The notes beneath the pieces were generated by a model that ran no database searches, was not told where the DNA came from, and worked only from the letters and a program-made list of their open reading frames with translations. A stretch of 37,970 nt of DNA from an uncultured Clostridia bacterium (GTDB taxonomy: Bacteria > Bacillota > Clostridia > Christensenellales > Borkfalkiaceae), in NCBI GenBank assembly GCA_947627955.1, contig CANQXZ010000013.1:1-37970 (forward strand), in the 5' to 3' direction. The position numbers and the translations under genes are program-made. Shown in pieces: positions 16,357 through 22,910 of the stretch (position 1 is its first letter; every line of letters begins with the position of its first letter).

Positions 16357-17541
16357 TTATTTTTTGCCGCCCGCGGGCTTTCCCTTAGCGGGCGTGGCCT
16401 GCGGCGCCTTTGCGGGGCGCTTTTCGGCGGGTTTTTGCGCAGGCTTTTCCGCGGGCTTTGCGGCTGCCTTTTGAGTGGGTTTTTCCGCCTTTTGTGCGGG
16501 TTTTTCAGCAGGTTTTTCCGCGGGCTTTGCGGCGGCTGGCTTTGCCTTTTGCTTTTTGTCCTTTTCGATCTTATTCAGCTTGTCCATGTCGTAGTTCACC
16601 TTGGTGATAAGCGCCTTGCCCTTGGGCGCCGCCATATAGCCTTTCTGTATCATGGACTTGCCTTTCAGCTCCACAATTGCCGCGCGGAAGCGGTCGGTCA
16701 CGCCCTCTCCGAGGTCTGCTATGCCCTTTTTGAAGAGGCGCGCGAACAGCGGGTATATGGGCGGGCGGTTGGTCAGCATTTCGAATTCTATGTTCTGCAC
16801 ATAGTAATACATTCTCGCGAGCCGTTCGAGGGAGGCGTCTCCGTCGGCGAAGAAGTTATCTATGTCGGCGCACATCTTGGTGCAGTCCTTCATACATTCC
16901 TTGCACTTGCCGCACGCCTTTATTATCGGGCTGAATATGGGATAGAAGGTTATCAGAAGGGAGAGGAACTCCATCGTGTTGCTCTTGAAAAATATCGCGG
17001 ACACGAAGCACACGGCTATCAGGATGAGGAACACGAAATATATGTAGAATACGCGGCTGAGCATGTACTTTGTGGTGGCTGCCTCCCTGCGGGCGAGGTA
17101 CAGATAGCTGTAATCGTCGGAAATGTCGTCGGGCACGTCGGGCTCGTACAGCTCTTTGCCCCGCATCCGCGGCAGTCCCTTGCGTATAGCCAGCTCGTTC
17201 AGCTCGTTGGTGCTCTCCCTGTCGTACTCTATCTTGGAGAATTCCGAGCCCGTTATTCCCGTCTCGTATAGCTGGTATTCCATTATCGCCTTTTTCTTGT
17301 ACTCGTTCAAAAATGAGGAGAGCGATTCGTTGAGAATGGACAGCCCGAAGGATATGAGGGAGCATATGAACACATATGTCGTGGATATGGCGGGGATAAA
17401 GGTGAGCACGACGGGGATCATGGCTATCACGAACAATATCCCGCGCGAAATTTTCAGCACGCCGAACATTGACTGCGCCGTGTAGTAGAATTTAGCCGTT
17501 TCGGGGTTTTTGCACCTTTCCTTTACTCTGTTTTTGTACAT
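16357..17541 (-). CDS. Four-TM protein resembling S-4TM pore-forming effectors, with Cys cluster and Pro/Ala/Lys tail
   Basis: A 394-residue membrane protein. TM segments lie at about residues 33-51, 53-73, 164-184 and 188-208. The two TM pairs flank a soluble stretch of about 90 residues holding YEPDVPDDISDDYSYLYLAR, and after TM4 comes the segment VQNIEFEMLTNRPPIYPLF. This plan (helical hairpin, soluble linker with Y-P and an aR...L..xY motif leading into the third TM, then an amphipathic helix ending in nR..P..P) is how I remember the S-4TM effector family, linked with CD-NTase (SMODS) anti-phage systems. The match is by eye only. Residues 210-224 hold five cysteines spaced C-x2-C-x2-C-x3-C-x3-C. 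Residues about 330-394 are Pro/Ala/Lys repeats (KPAEKPAQK). No cyclase neighbour is visible. It has its own strong promoter. Confidence 0.5.
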   Translation of the reverse strand: MYKNRVKERCKNPETAKFYYTAQSMFGVLKISRGILFVIAMIPVVLTFIPAISTTYVFICSLISFGLSILNESLSSFLNEYKKKAIMEYQLYETGITGSEFSKIEYDRESTNELNELAIRKGLPRMRGKELYEPDVPDDISDDYSYLYLARREAATTKYMLSRVFYIYFVFLILIAVCFVSAIFFKSNTMEFLSLLITFYPIFSPIIKACGKCKECMKDCTKMCADIDNFFADGDASLERLARMYYYVQNIEFEMLTNRPPIYPLFARLFKKGIADLGEGVTDRFRAAIVELKGKSMIQKGYMAAPKGKALITKVNYDMDKLNKIEKDKKQKAKPAAAKPAEKPAEKPAQKAEKPTQKAAAKPAEKPAQKPAEKRPAKAPQATPAKGKPAGGKK

Positions 17542-17564
17542 TTTCGACCTCTTTACGGCTCTAT

Positions 17565-17593
17565 ATTATAGGCAAAAAAGGGAATTTTGTCAA
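17565..17593 (-). promoter_or_regulatory. Consensus promoter of the four-TM protein
   Basis: On the reverse strand TTGACA (17593-17588), 17 bases, TATAAT (17570-17565). A perfect sigma-A promoter, one of the strongest in the window, with about 17 bases of leader. Confidence 0.85.
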
Positions 17594-17645
17594 TTATCGG
17601 CGGGTACGGCGGAAATAAACGCAAAAAATAGTTGAAAAAAGGGGA

Positions 17646-17667
17646 TTTTTTAGCACTTTTTTAGCAC
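17646..17667 (+). repeat. Tandem 11-base repeat upstream of the LRR lipoprotein
   Basis: TTTTTTAGCAC occurs twice head to tail with no gap. It lies just upstream of the TATAAT at 17677-17682, where the -35 should be. No canonical -35 is present, so the repeat may be the binding site of an activator. Confidence 0.6.
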
Positions 17668-17676
17668 TCGATATTG

Positions 17677-17682
17677 TATAAT
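17677..17682 (+). promoter_or_regulatory. -10 element of the LRR lipoprotein gene
   Basis: TATAAT preceded by TG one base earlier (TTGTATAAT). The expected -35 window holds the tandem repeat at 17646-17667 and not TTGACA. Confidence 0.5.
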
Positions 17683-17727
17683 CGGTATGCAGAGTTCGGC
17701 GGGAGCTTCCCGCGGGGAGATATTTAA

Positions 17728-19272
17728 ATGAAAAAATTATGCGTTTTTATCCTTTCGGTCATATTCGCCCTCTCGTGCGCGGCGTGTCTTTCCGCGTGCA
17801 GCAAGGACGAACCGAGCGACATCGCGCCCTTTGACGACGGCAACGCCTACAACGAAAACGTGAGCTATAAGGTGTGGCTCACCTCTGAAGAGGAGTGCCC
17901 CGCGGGCAATATCGAAGAGAGCAAGCTCCACGCCGAAACGGTGATAGAGCCCGGCAATACATATTACGTGGTGGTGGACTTCACCGTTTTCAACTTCTCC
18001 GCCGCGGGTTGGAATTCAAAGTTCAACGCCGCGTTCACCATGGCTGATAATCTCAGCCTGAGGCTCGAAGAGGCGTCCACGAGCGACTTCGACGAGACGA
18101 ACGAAAACGGCGTGCCGCGCGTGCGCGTGGGCTATTCCATACCCCGGAACAGGTCAGCCGCCCGCGGCTATCGCGTGGTGCTGCAACTCATACTGTCGGA
18201 TGCCGCCGATTGGCTCGATTTCGGCGTGGCGTTCTACGGCGACGCCGAGTACGACGCAGCGGACTATGAAAACAGTTACCGCTTCATGCGCTATTCCCAC
18301 AGGGTTATCACATGCCGTCAGTCCGAAGAGGTGAAAAACTTTGTGGGGGCAAATACCGATGAAGTCGGGCTGTATTACGAAAAGGAGACGACGCACGGCG
18401 AAACGGCTGAGGATATAATTGAGGAATATACCGTCTCCATTTGCGCCGGCACTACCAATACGGTAGAGGACGGAAGTTCCGTCGCCGTTATTGTCCCGCT
18501 CTTCCACGACGGGCTGCCCGTGACGAAGGTCAAAAACATTTTCGGCGCAAACGATTATCAAGGTTCGAGTTACAAGTGCCGTATCATTTTGTCGGATAAC
18601 GTGAGGGAAATTTGCGGGGATTGTCACCTCGGAAACACGTCCTTCGGCACAGGTCCTTGGGGTGCTCACTTCATTGTTAATGAATTGGTCATTCCCTCAA
18701 GTCTGAAAATCATACATAGCGGCAGTTTCAATGTGAATTCACTTATCGATCTGCATATAGTCGACGTGGCGGCTTGGTGCGATATTGAGATAAACGACAG
18801 TTACAACGACGGAAGCTCATCTAAAAATCCCATATTCAACGCCGGCGCCACGTATCTTGGCAAGCGGTATATGGAAGAACTCGTCGTGCCGGACGGCGTG
18901 AAGGAGTTGCCGCAGGAAATATTTATCGGTTGCCCGCAGCTGAAGAAGGTATATCTCCCCAAGAGCCTTGAAAGGATAGGTGCGTTGGCTTTTATGGAGT
19001 GCTATAATCTGGAAGAGGTATATCTTCCCCAAAATCTGCAGGAAATATACACGCTGGCGTTTGCATATTGCAGAAAGCTGACTCGGCTCACCATTCCCGC
19101 GAGCGTGACCTCGATTGAAAAGCAGGCGTTTTTGAAGTGCGACGGGCTAATCAGCGTCGAGTTCCAAAATAAAGAGGGCAGGATAGGATACGATCCCATA
19201 GACCTGAACGACCCTTCCGCCAACGCCGAATATCTGACAAATACATACGTCGACAGTTATTGGAATTTCTGA
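17728..19272 (+). CDS. Lipoprotein with BspA-like leucine-rich repeats
   Basis: A 514-residue exported protein. The signal peptide ends in lipobox LSAC, placing the lipidated Cys at about residue 28 before SKDEPSD. Residues about 45-230 form an unassigned domain. From about residue 265 to 490 there are BspA-type (LRR_5) repeats; the clearest are LVVPDGVKELPQEIFIGC, VYLPKSLERIGALAFMEC, VYLPQNLQEIYTLAFAYC and LTIPASVTSIEKQAFLKC, one every 23 residues. Such proteins are surface receptors or adhesins in gut Firmicutes and in trichomonads. The partner is unknown. It is a single gene with a GGGGAGA ribosome site and a hairpin after it. Confidence 0.9.
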   Translation: MKKLCVFILSVIFALSCAACLSACSKDEPSDIAPFDDGNAYNENVSYKVWLTSEEECPAGNIEESKLHAETVIEPGNTYYVVVDFTVFNFSAAGWNSKFNAAFTMADNLSLRLEEASTSDFDETNENGVPRVRVGYSIPRNRSAARGYRVVLQLILSDAADWLDFGVAFYGDAEYDAADYENSYRFMRYSHRVITCRQSEEVKNFVGANTDEVGLYYEKETTHGETAEDIIEEYTVSICAGTTNTVEDGSSVAVIVPLFHDGLPVTKVKNIFGANDYQGSSYKCRIILSDNVREICGDCHLGNTSFGTGPWGAHFIVNELVIPSSLKIIHSGSFNVNSLIDLHIVDVAAWCDIEINDSYNDGSSSKNPIFNAGATYLGKRYMEELVVPDGVKELPQEIFIGCPQLKKVYLPKSLERIGALAFMECYNLEEVYLPQNLQEIYTLAFAYCRKLTRLTIPASVTSIEKQAFLKCDGLISVEFQNKEGRIGYDPIDLNDPSANAEYLTNTYVDSYWNF

Positions 19273-19296
19273 TTTCGGGAAGCCGGCGAATAGTTT

Positions 19297-19333
19297 AAGC
19301 CGCCCGCGGAGCGTTTCGCTCCGCGGGCGGCTT
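19297..19333. terminator. Bidirectional hairpin between the LRR lipoprotein and the TetR gene
   Basis: A 17-base perfect stem (AAGCCGCCCGCGGAGCG) with a TTT loop, directly abutting the stop codon of the convergent regulator gene. Confidence 0.75.
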
Positions 19334-19855
19334 CTATTGTCCGAAGTATATGGCGTTTATCATTGTCTCCGCGAGTCCGTCTATGCTGTCCGCGCAGTCG
19401 TTTTCCAGCCACAGCATGGACACATTGAACACCATTCCCGCATACAGATAGGGGGCGTAGGCGTTCGCTCCCGCGAATTCCTCATTGAACATCGCCGCAA
19501 AATTTCTGTTGAGGAAGCCGAGATAGAGGTACTCGAGGTGCGCCCGCTTTAACAGCTTGAACCGCTCCTTGTTCTGTCTGAATTTTCCGAATACGCTGCG
19601 GACCATGTCCGTATAGTCCGCCTTGCAGCGCGGGTAGTAACGCTGTTCGAACATGAATTCCCGCGCACTGTGGTTGAAGTAGAACTCTATCACGTCCTCC
19701 TTGCGCTTGAAATAGCGGTAGAATGTCGCCCTGCCCACGCCCGCCTTCGCGGCTATGTCGGTCACGCTTATCTTCTCGTATTCGTATTCTTCCATGAGTT
19801 TGAAGAGCGCCTGAACTATGTAGTGCCTCGTATATTCTTCGGGAGCGTATTCCAC
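19334..19855 (-). CDS. TetR/AcrR family regulator
   Basis: DNA-binding repressor. The TetR helix-turn-helix is clear: ISVTDIAAKAGVGRATFYRYFKRKED, in the first third of the chain. The C-terminal ligand domain ends with YAGMVFNVSMLWLENDC and resembles the short TetR_C types found next to transport or membrane genes; the ligand is unknown. The open frame begins at an ATG at 19882, but the only good ribosome site (AGGAGG, 19870-19865) lies inside that extension, nine bases before a GTG at 19855. I therefore start at GTG 19855, giving 173 residues. It is divergent from the gene at 20043 and the two share overlapping promoters. Confidence 0.9.
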   Translation of the reverse strand: MEYAPEEYTRHYIVQALFKLMEEYEYEKISVTDIAAKAGVGRATFYRYFKRKEDVIEFYFNHSAREFMFEQRYYPRCKADYTDMVRSVFGKFRQNKERFKLLKRAHLEYLYLGFLNRNFAAMFNEEFAGANAYAPYLYAGMVFNVSMLWLENDCADSIDGLAETMINAIYFGQ

Positions 19856-19927
19856 GATACAGAACCTCCTTTTCTGTTTCATCTTTGCGGACAGCGGCGG
19901 GGGAAGTGTCTGAACGCCTTTCCGCGC

Positions 19928-19984
19928 GGTTGACTTTGCGCCCGCCGTATTATATGATACACTTGTCTTACGGGAAAGTCAACC
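19928..19984. promoter_or_regulatory. Overlapping divergent promoters with symmetric operator (TetR divergon)
   Basis: Plus strand: TTGACT (19930-19935), 17 bases, TATGAT (19953-19958). Minus strand: TTGACT (19982-19977), 17 bases, TATCAT (19959-19954). The two -10 boxes overlap by five bases, so only one polymerase can bind at a time. The outer arms GGTTGACTTT (19928-19937) and AAAGTCAACC (19975-19984) are a perfect inverted repeat, and a smaller palindrome GTAT-N6-ATAC (19947-19960) lies at the centre. A TetR dimer bound at the centre would shut both directions. Confidence 0.7.
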
Positions 19985-20042
19985 GAAACGCGCGCGGCGT
20001 TGGCTTTCGCGGGATACCGAAAGTTTAAAGGAGTTATATAAG

Positions 20043-20579
20043 ATGCAGGAAAAGGATTTTGTTTCATATGAGTACAAGACGGTGACCGTCAAGGCGCAGG
20101 ACCGCACTCGGGCGGCGGACGTATACGAGGCGTTCGGCTGGGAGATAACGGGGTCGGCTGTCTCCGCCATGGATGGCGTCACGCTGTCTCTCAAACGCGA
20201 CAGAAAACAGAAGCACAAGGCGGAGCTGAATAAGCTCGAAAGGCAGGCGGAGCAGACGCTCGGGGAGATAAACGGCTTAAACCGCTCCAAGACGGCGGGC
20301 GCGAGCGTGTTTGCATATATCTTCGGCGTGGCGGCGGCGCTCGTGTTCGGCGGGGGAATGTGCCTCGTCATGCTCTATACGGGCAGTATCCCCGCAATGA
20401 TAGGCGGGATCGCGCTCGGGCTTTTGGGGCTCGCTATGTGCGGCGTGAACTACGCGCTGTATTCCAGACTCGTGGCAAAAAAGACCAAACAGGTGCTGTC
20501 CGTTATCGACGACTGCGAGGAAAAGCTCGCCAATATTCTCGAAAAGGGCAACGACCTTCTGAGGGCTGAGACCATCTGA
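20043..20579 (+). CDS. Membrane protein of unknown function, probable TetR target
   Basis: A 178-residue protein I do not recognise. Residues 1 to about 55 are soluble (EYKTVTVKAQDRTRAADVYEAFGWEITG...VTLSLKRDRK), looking like a small alpha/beta domain. Residues about 58-80 are charged helix, and residues about 87-145 hold two hydrophobic helices rich in Gly and Ala. A second charged helix closes the chain (TKQVLSVIDDCEEKLANILEK). AAAGGAG lies before the ATG. It is first of a two-gene run controlled by the divergent TetR promoter, so export or envelope stress is a reasonable but unproved context. Confidence 0.8.
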   Translation: MQEKDFVSYEYKTVTVKAQDRTRAADVYEAFGWEITGSAVSAMDGVTLSLKRDRKQKHKAELNKLERQAEQTLGEINGLNRSKTAGASVFAYIFGVAAALVFGGGMCLVMLYTGSIPAMIGGIALGLLGLAMCGVNYALYSRLVAKKTKQVLSVIDDCEEKLANILEKGNDLLRAETI

Positions 20580-20608
20580 ATCATGCCGTCCGCGGAGAGA
20601 AAATCACA

Positions 20609-21556
20609 ATGAACTTCATACGCATGTACAAAGAACTTCCATACGAGCGCAGGGTGGCGCTGAACACCTTTGCAGGGCTGTGCCTTTCGGCTGCGCTCGC
20701 TCTCGGCAAGCTCGTCGTTGGGATCTTCACGGACTATAACCTGATAGGCGTTGCGCTGTACATGCTGGGGATATTGCTCGCAAAGGCGGAGTGCGTTCTC
20801 GGCATAAAAAACGACAAAAAGACGTTTGCGCGGCGCAACGCGCTCACGGCGGCGTTCCTGCTGCTGTCGAGCGCGGCATATGTCGGCTTTATGTGCAGGC
20901 TGTTCTTCTGCGAGAGAGAGGCGAAAGACTACGGCATGGCGTATGTGCTGATACTCGCCTTTATCTCCTTTTGCGAACTCGGCTTTGCGATAGCGGGGCT
21001 GTTCCGCGCAAGGGACAAGGGGCACTACTGCCGCAATATCAAGATAGCCAACCTGTGCGTGGCGCTTATCGCGATACTCACCACGCAGATCGCCATTCTG
21101 GACATGGAGGCGGCGGAAGCGGATATCTACAACGCGTGGACGGGGATAGGCGTGGGGTGCTTTATCGCCCTCTGCGCCGCGTATATCCTCGCCGCGCCGA
21201 GGATGAGCGTCACGGGGCGGGAACACAATAAATTCGTACTCGCGGACGCCGATAAGAACGGGCTCATGGATATGTCGGGCAAAACGGCGGAGATAACGCT
21301 GTGCCGGAGCCGGGTGTATGGGGACTATATCTTCCGCGCAAAGGCGGAAAACGGCGCAGTGGAGGGGGATATAGTGCGCGGGCGTTCGCTGTGGAAGAGA
21401 ATGTGCCTGCCCTTAAAGATACTGTGCTGTATCCTCTCGGAAATACTTATCTTCGCGTGGATCTTCGGGCGGGTAGCGCTGTTCTTCCGCGCGGCGGATC
21501 TTCCCTCGCGGCTCGGACGGCTTATGGCAGCCAACGGCTTTGAAAGGGCGGACTGA
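20609..21556 (+). CDS. Polytopic membrane protein of unknown function
   Basis: A 315-residue protein I do not recognise. At least five hydrophobic helices lie in the first 195 residues (ALNTFAGLCLSAALALGKLV, VALYMLGILLAK, ALTAAFLLLSSAAYVGFM and others). A soluble domain of about 60 residues follows (TGREHNKFVLADADKNGLMD), then one more TM near residues 270-293. It begins 29 bases after the upstream stop with a GCGGAGAG ribosome site, so the two are one transcript. No transporter signature is visible. Confidence 0.8.
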   Translation: MNFIRMYKELPYERRVALNTFAGLCLSAALALGKLVVGIFTDYNLIGVALYMLGILLAKAECVLGIKNDKKTFARRNALTAAFLLLSSAAYVGFMCRLFFCEREAKDYGMAYVLILAFISFCELGFAIAGLFRARDKGHYCRNIKIANLCVALIAILTTQIAILDMEAAEADIYNAWTGIGVGCFIALCAAYILAAPRMSVTGREHNKFVLADADKNGLMDMSGKTAEITLCRSRVYGDYIFRAKAENGAVEGDIVRGRSLWKRMCLPLKILCCILSEILIFAWIFGRVALFFRAADLPSRLGRLMAANGFERAD

Positions 21557-21562
21557 CAGTCG

Positions 21563-21611
21563 GCAAAAAGCGGCGGGGACGGGCATATTGCCCGTCCCCG
21601 CCGCTTTTTGC
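21563..21611 (+). terminator. Terminator of the TetR-controlled pair
   Basis: A 22-base perfect stem opening with GCAAAAAGCGGCGGGGACGG, an ATATT loop and the complement, which ends in a T tract inside the stem. Confidence 0.85.
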
Positions 21612-21628
21612 GCTCATAAATATAGAAA

Positions 21629-21650
21629 TCGGGACCCGCGAGGGTCCCGA
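21629..21650 (-). terminator. Terminator of the XRE operon
   Basis: TCGGGACCC, loop GCGA or its complement, GGGTCCCGA. On the reverse strand it is followed by TTTCTATATTT, fitting an intrinsic terminator for the leftward gene that ends at 21684. Confidence 0.7.
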
Positions 21651-21683
21651 CATTTGTTGTAAAACGGCACGTAAATTTGTATC

Positions 21684-22046
21684 TCAATAACCGATCAGAA
21701 GAACCTGCGTGGCATAGAAGAGCAATGCGAAAAAGTACAGGGCGGAGACGCCGAATACCATGTGGCTCGCTATCCTTATCGTGCGGCTGTCCTTTGCTAT
21801 GCAGGAAACTACGGAGAGCGCAACGGAAGCCGCCATCACCGCGAGGGCGATATACACGAGAAACTGTTGGTTTTTCCCGGCGAGTTTGTCGTAAATGCTG
21901 TAATAGTAGTCGACTTGCCTCACGCCGCCCCCGTCGTTGGGGTAGTAGGCTACGTCGTGCTCGATCCTTATGAAGCAAAACGCCCCCATAACTGCGTTCA
22001 GGCACGCTTTTACGATTTCCAATACCCGGTCAAATACTTTTTTCAT
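21684..22046 (-). CDS. Small two-TM membrane protein in the XRE operon
   Basis: A 120-residue protein of unknown function. It has an amphipathic N-terminal helix (MKKVFDRVLEIVKACLNAVM), a short polar loop with paired tyrosines (AYYPNDGG, QVDYYYSIYDKL) and two hydrophobic helices at about residues 62-81 and 92-116. AAGGGA precedes the ATG. It starts 30 bases after the XRE regulator on the same strand and is probably cotranscribed with it. Confidence 0.75.
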   Translation of the reverse strand: MKKVFDRVLEIVKACLNAVMGAFCFIRIEHDVAYYPNDGGGVRQVDYYYSIYDKLAGKNQQFLVYIALAVMAASVALSVVSCIAKDSRTIRIASHMVFGVSALYFFALLFYATQVLLIGY

Positions 22047-22076
22047 GATCCCTTTTTCTTATCTTTAATTAAGCGG

Positions 22077-22289
22077 TCAGTATTGTGTGATTCCCAAAAG
22101 ATAGTCGGCGGAGATATCGTAGAGACGGCATAGCGCCGCAAGTTGCTCGTAGCTACACTCATAAACTCCTTTTTCAAAACGCTGGTATACGGGCTGAGCA
22201 ACTCCGAGCGAGGCTGCAACTTCTCTTTGGGTCATATGTAGCTGTTCGCGCCGCTCTCTCAGCTTTTTACCAACGCTTTCTTTAAGCAT
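22077..22289 (-). CDS. XRE-family helix-turn-helix regulator
   Basis: A 70-residue, single-domain regulator. The helix-turn-helix spans nearly all of it: KKLRERREQLHMTQREVAASL, then GVAQPVYQRFEKGVYECSYEQLAALCRLYDISADYLLG, as in Xre/Cro-type proteins. The open frame extends to an ATG at 22331, but that would overlap the divergent promoter. The ATG at 22289 gives the usual family start (MLKESVGKKLRER) and has a CGGAG upstream. It probably represses both its own operon and the zinc-ribbon genes through the twin operators at 22326-22368. Confidence 0.9.
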   Translation of the reverse strand: MLKESVGKKLRERREQLHMTQREVAASLGVAQPVYQRFEKGVYECSYEQLAALCRLYDISADYLLGITQY

Positions 22290-22314
22290 TATCGACAAAT
22301 CTCCGCAAAATTTA

Positions 22315-22343
22315 TTGACATTATCATACATTTTCTGTATAAT
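22315..22343 (+). promoter_or_regulatory. Consensus promoter of the zinc-ribbon genes
   Basis: TTGACA (22315-22320), 17 bases, TATAAT (22338-22343). Perfect sigma-A promoter. The operator at 22326-22340 covers the spacer and part of the -10. Confidence 0.85.
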
Positions 22344-22351
22344 GATTTTAA
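22323..22351 (-). promoter_or_regulatory. Probable promoter of the XRE operon
   Basis: On the reverse strand TTAAAA (22351-22346), 17 bases, TATGAT (22328-22323). It would give a leader of about 27 bases before the ATG at 22289 and overlaps the divergent promoter. Confidence 0.4.
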
Positions 22352-22368
22352 ATATACAGTATCTGTAT
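22326..22368. promoter_or_regulatory. Twin operators ATACA-N5-TGTAT
   Basis: Two copies of the same palindrome: ATACA TTTTC TGTAT (22326-22340) and ATACA GTATC TGTAT (22354-22368), 28 bases apart. The first covers both -10 regions; the second lies over the rightward start of transcription. Their arms are identical, which is not expected by chance, and they suit a small XRE dimer such as the one encoded next door. Confidence 0.75.
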
Positions 22369-22384
22369 CAAAAGGAGAAAGATT

Positions 22385-22909
22385 ATGTCGTTGATCACTT
22401 GCCCGAACTGTGGCAAAAGCGTAAGTGACAGTGCAAGCACATGTGTACACTGCGGGGCTAAATTGAAGGCGTCAGCTGAAAATTTTTATGCGCTTTCGCC
22501 GTCAAAACAATCGGAATTGCAAAAAGAATACCTTATGAAGGGAAGAGAATTTCCGAAAGACTTTAATGCCGAACATACAACTTATAAAAGAAAACTTTGT
22601 ATTTATGTAGCTTTACTGATTTGGTTTGCATTCCCGTTGATTGGGATAAGTATGGCAGCATACTTTGTCAGTATTATACTTTTAATAGGTGGCGTTATAA
22701 ATGTAATTATAATCGGCGTTTTGGTGTTCCTGCTTGTAAGAACCATTAAAAAACATAAAGAAGTAATGGAGAAAATGGTAAAAGACAGAGTTGATTTTGA
22801 AAAGTGGTTAGGCGAAACTCATAATCTTGCGATAGCCTGGAAGTGGGGTTCGGAGTCGCAATATTATCTTGAATATAAACAAATTAAGGAAAAGGAAGGT
22901 ATGAAATAA
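22385..22909 (+). CDS. Zinc-ribbon membrane protein, first gene of the island pair
   Basis: A 174-residue protein. It opens with a zinc ribbon (CPNCGK...CVHCGA, residues 7-25), followed by a polar stretch to about residue 70. Two hydrophobic helices span about residues 76-117 (LCIYVALLIWFAFPLIG and IILLIGGVINVIIIGVLVFL). A charged C-terminus contains EKWLGETHNLAIAWKWG. The function is unknown. Base composition is visibly AT-richer than the flanking core genes, with many AAA, TTA and ATA codons, which suggests transfer. AAAGGAG precedes the ATG. It is followed by the second zinc-ribbon gene with one base between stop and start. Confidence 0.85.
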   Translation: MSLITCPNCGKSVSDSASTCVHCGAKLKASAENFYALSPSKQSELQKEYLMKGREFPKDFNAEHTTYKRKLCIYVALLIWFAFPLIGISMAAYFVSIILLIGGVINVIIIGVLVFLLVRTIKKHKEVMEKMVKDRVDFEKWLGETHNLAIAWKWGSESQYYLEYKQIKEKEGMK

Positions 22910-22910
22910 A

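Noticed and set aside
16300-17271. 323-residue plus-strand frame with hydrophobic and Cys/Gly-rich start
   Set aside because: It is the complement of the Pro/Ala/Lys tail and body of the four-TM protein; the reverse strand has the strong promoter and TM pattern.
17661-17669. TTAGCACTC, the left arm of a CIRCE (HrcA) operator
   Set aside because: The right arm GAGTGCTAA is absent at the required nine-base distance, and the match is explained by the 11-base tandem repeat.
22290-22331. N-terminal extension of the XRE regulator to the ATG at 22331
   Set aside because: It would cover both promoters and the first operator; the shorter form has the family start.
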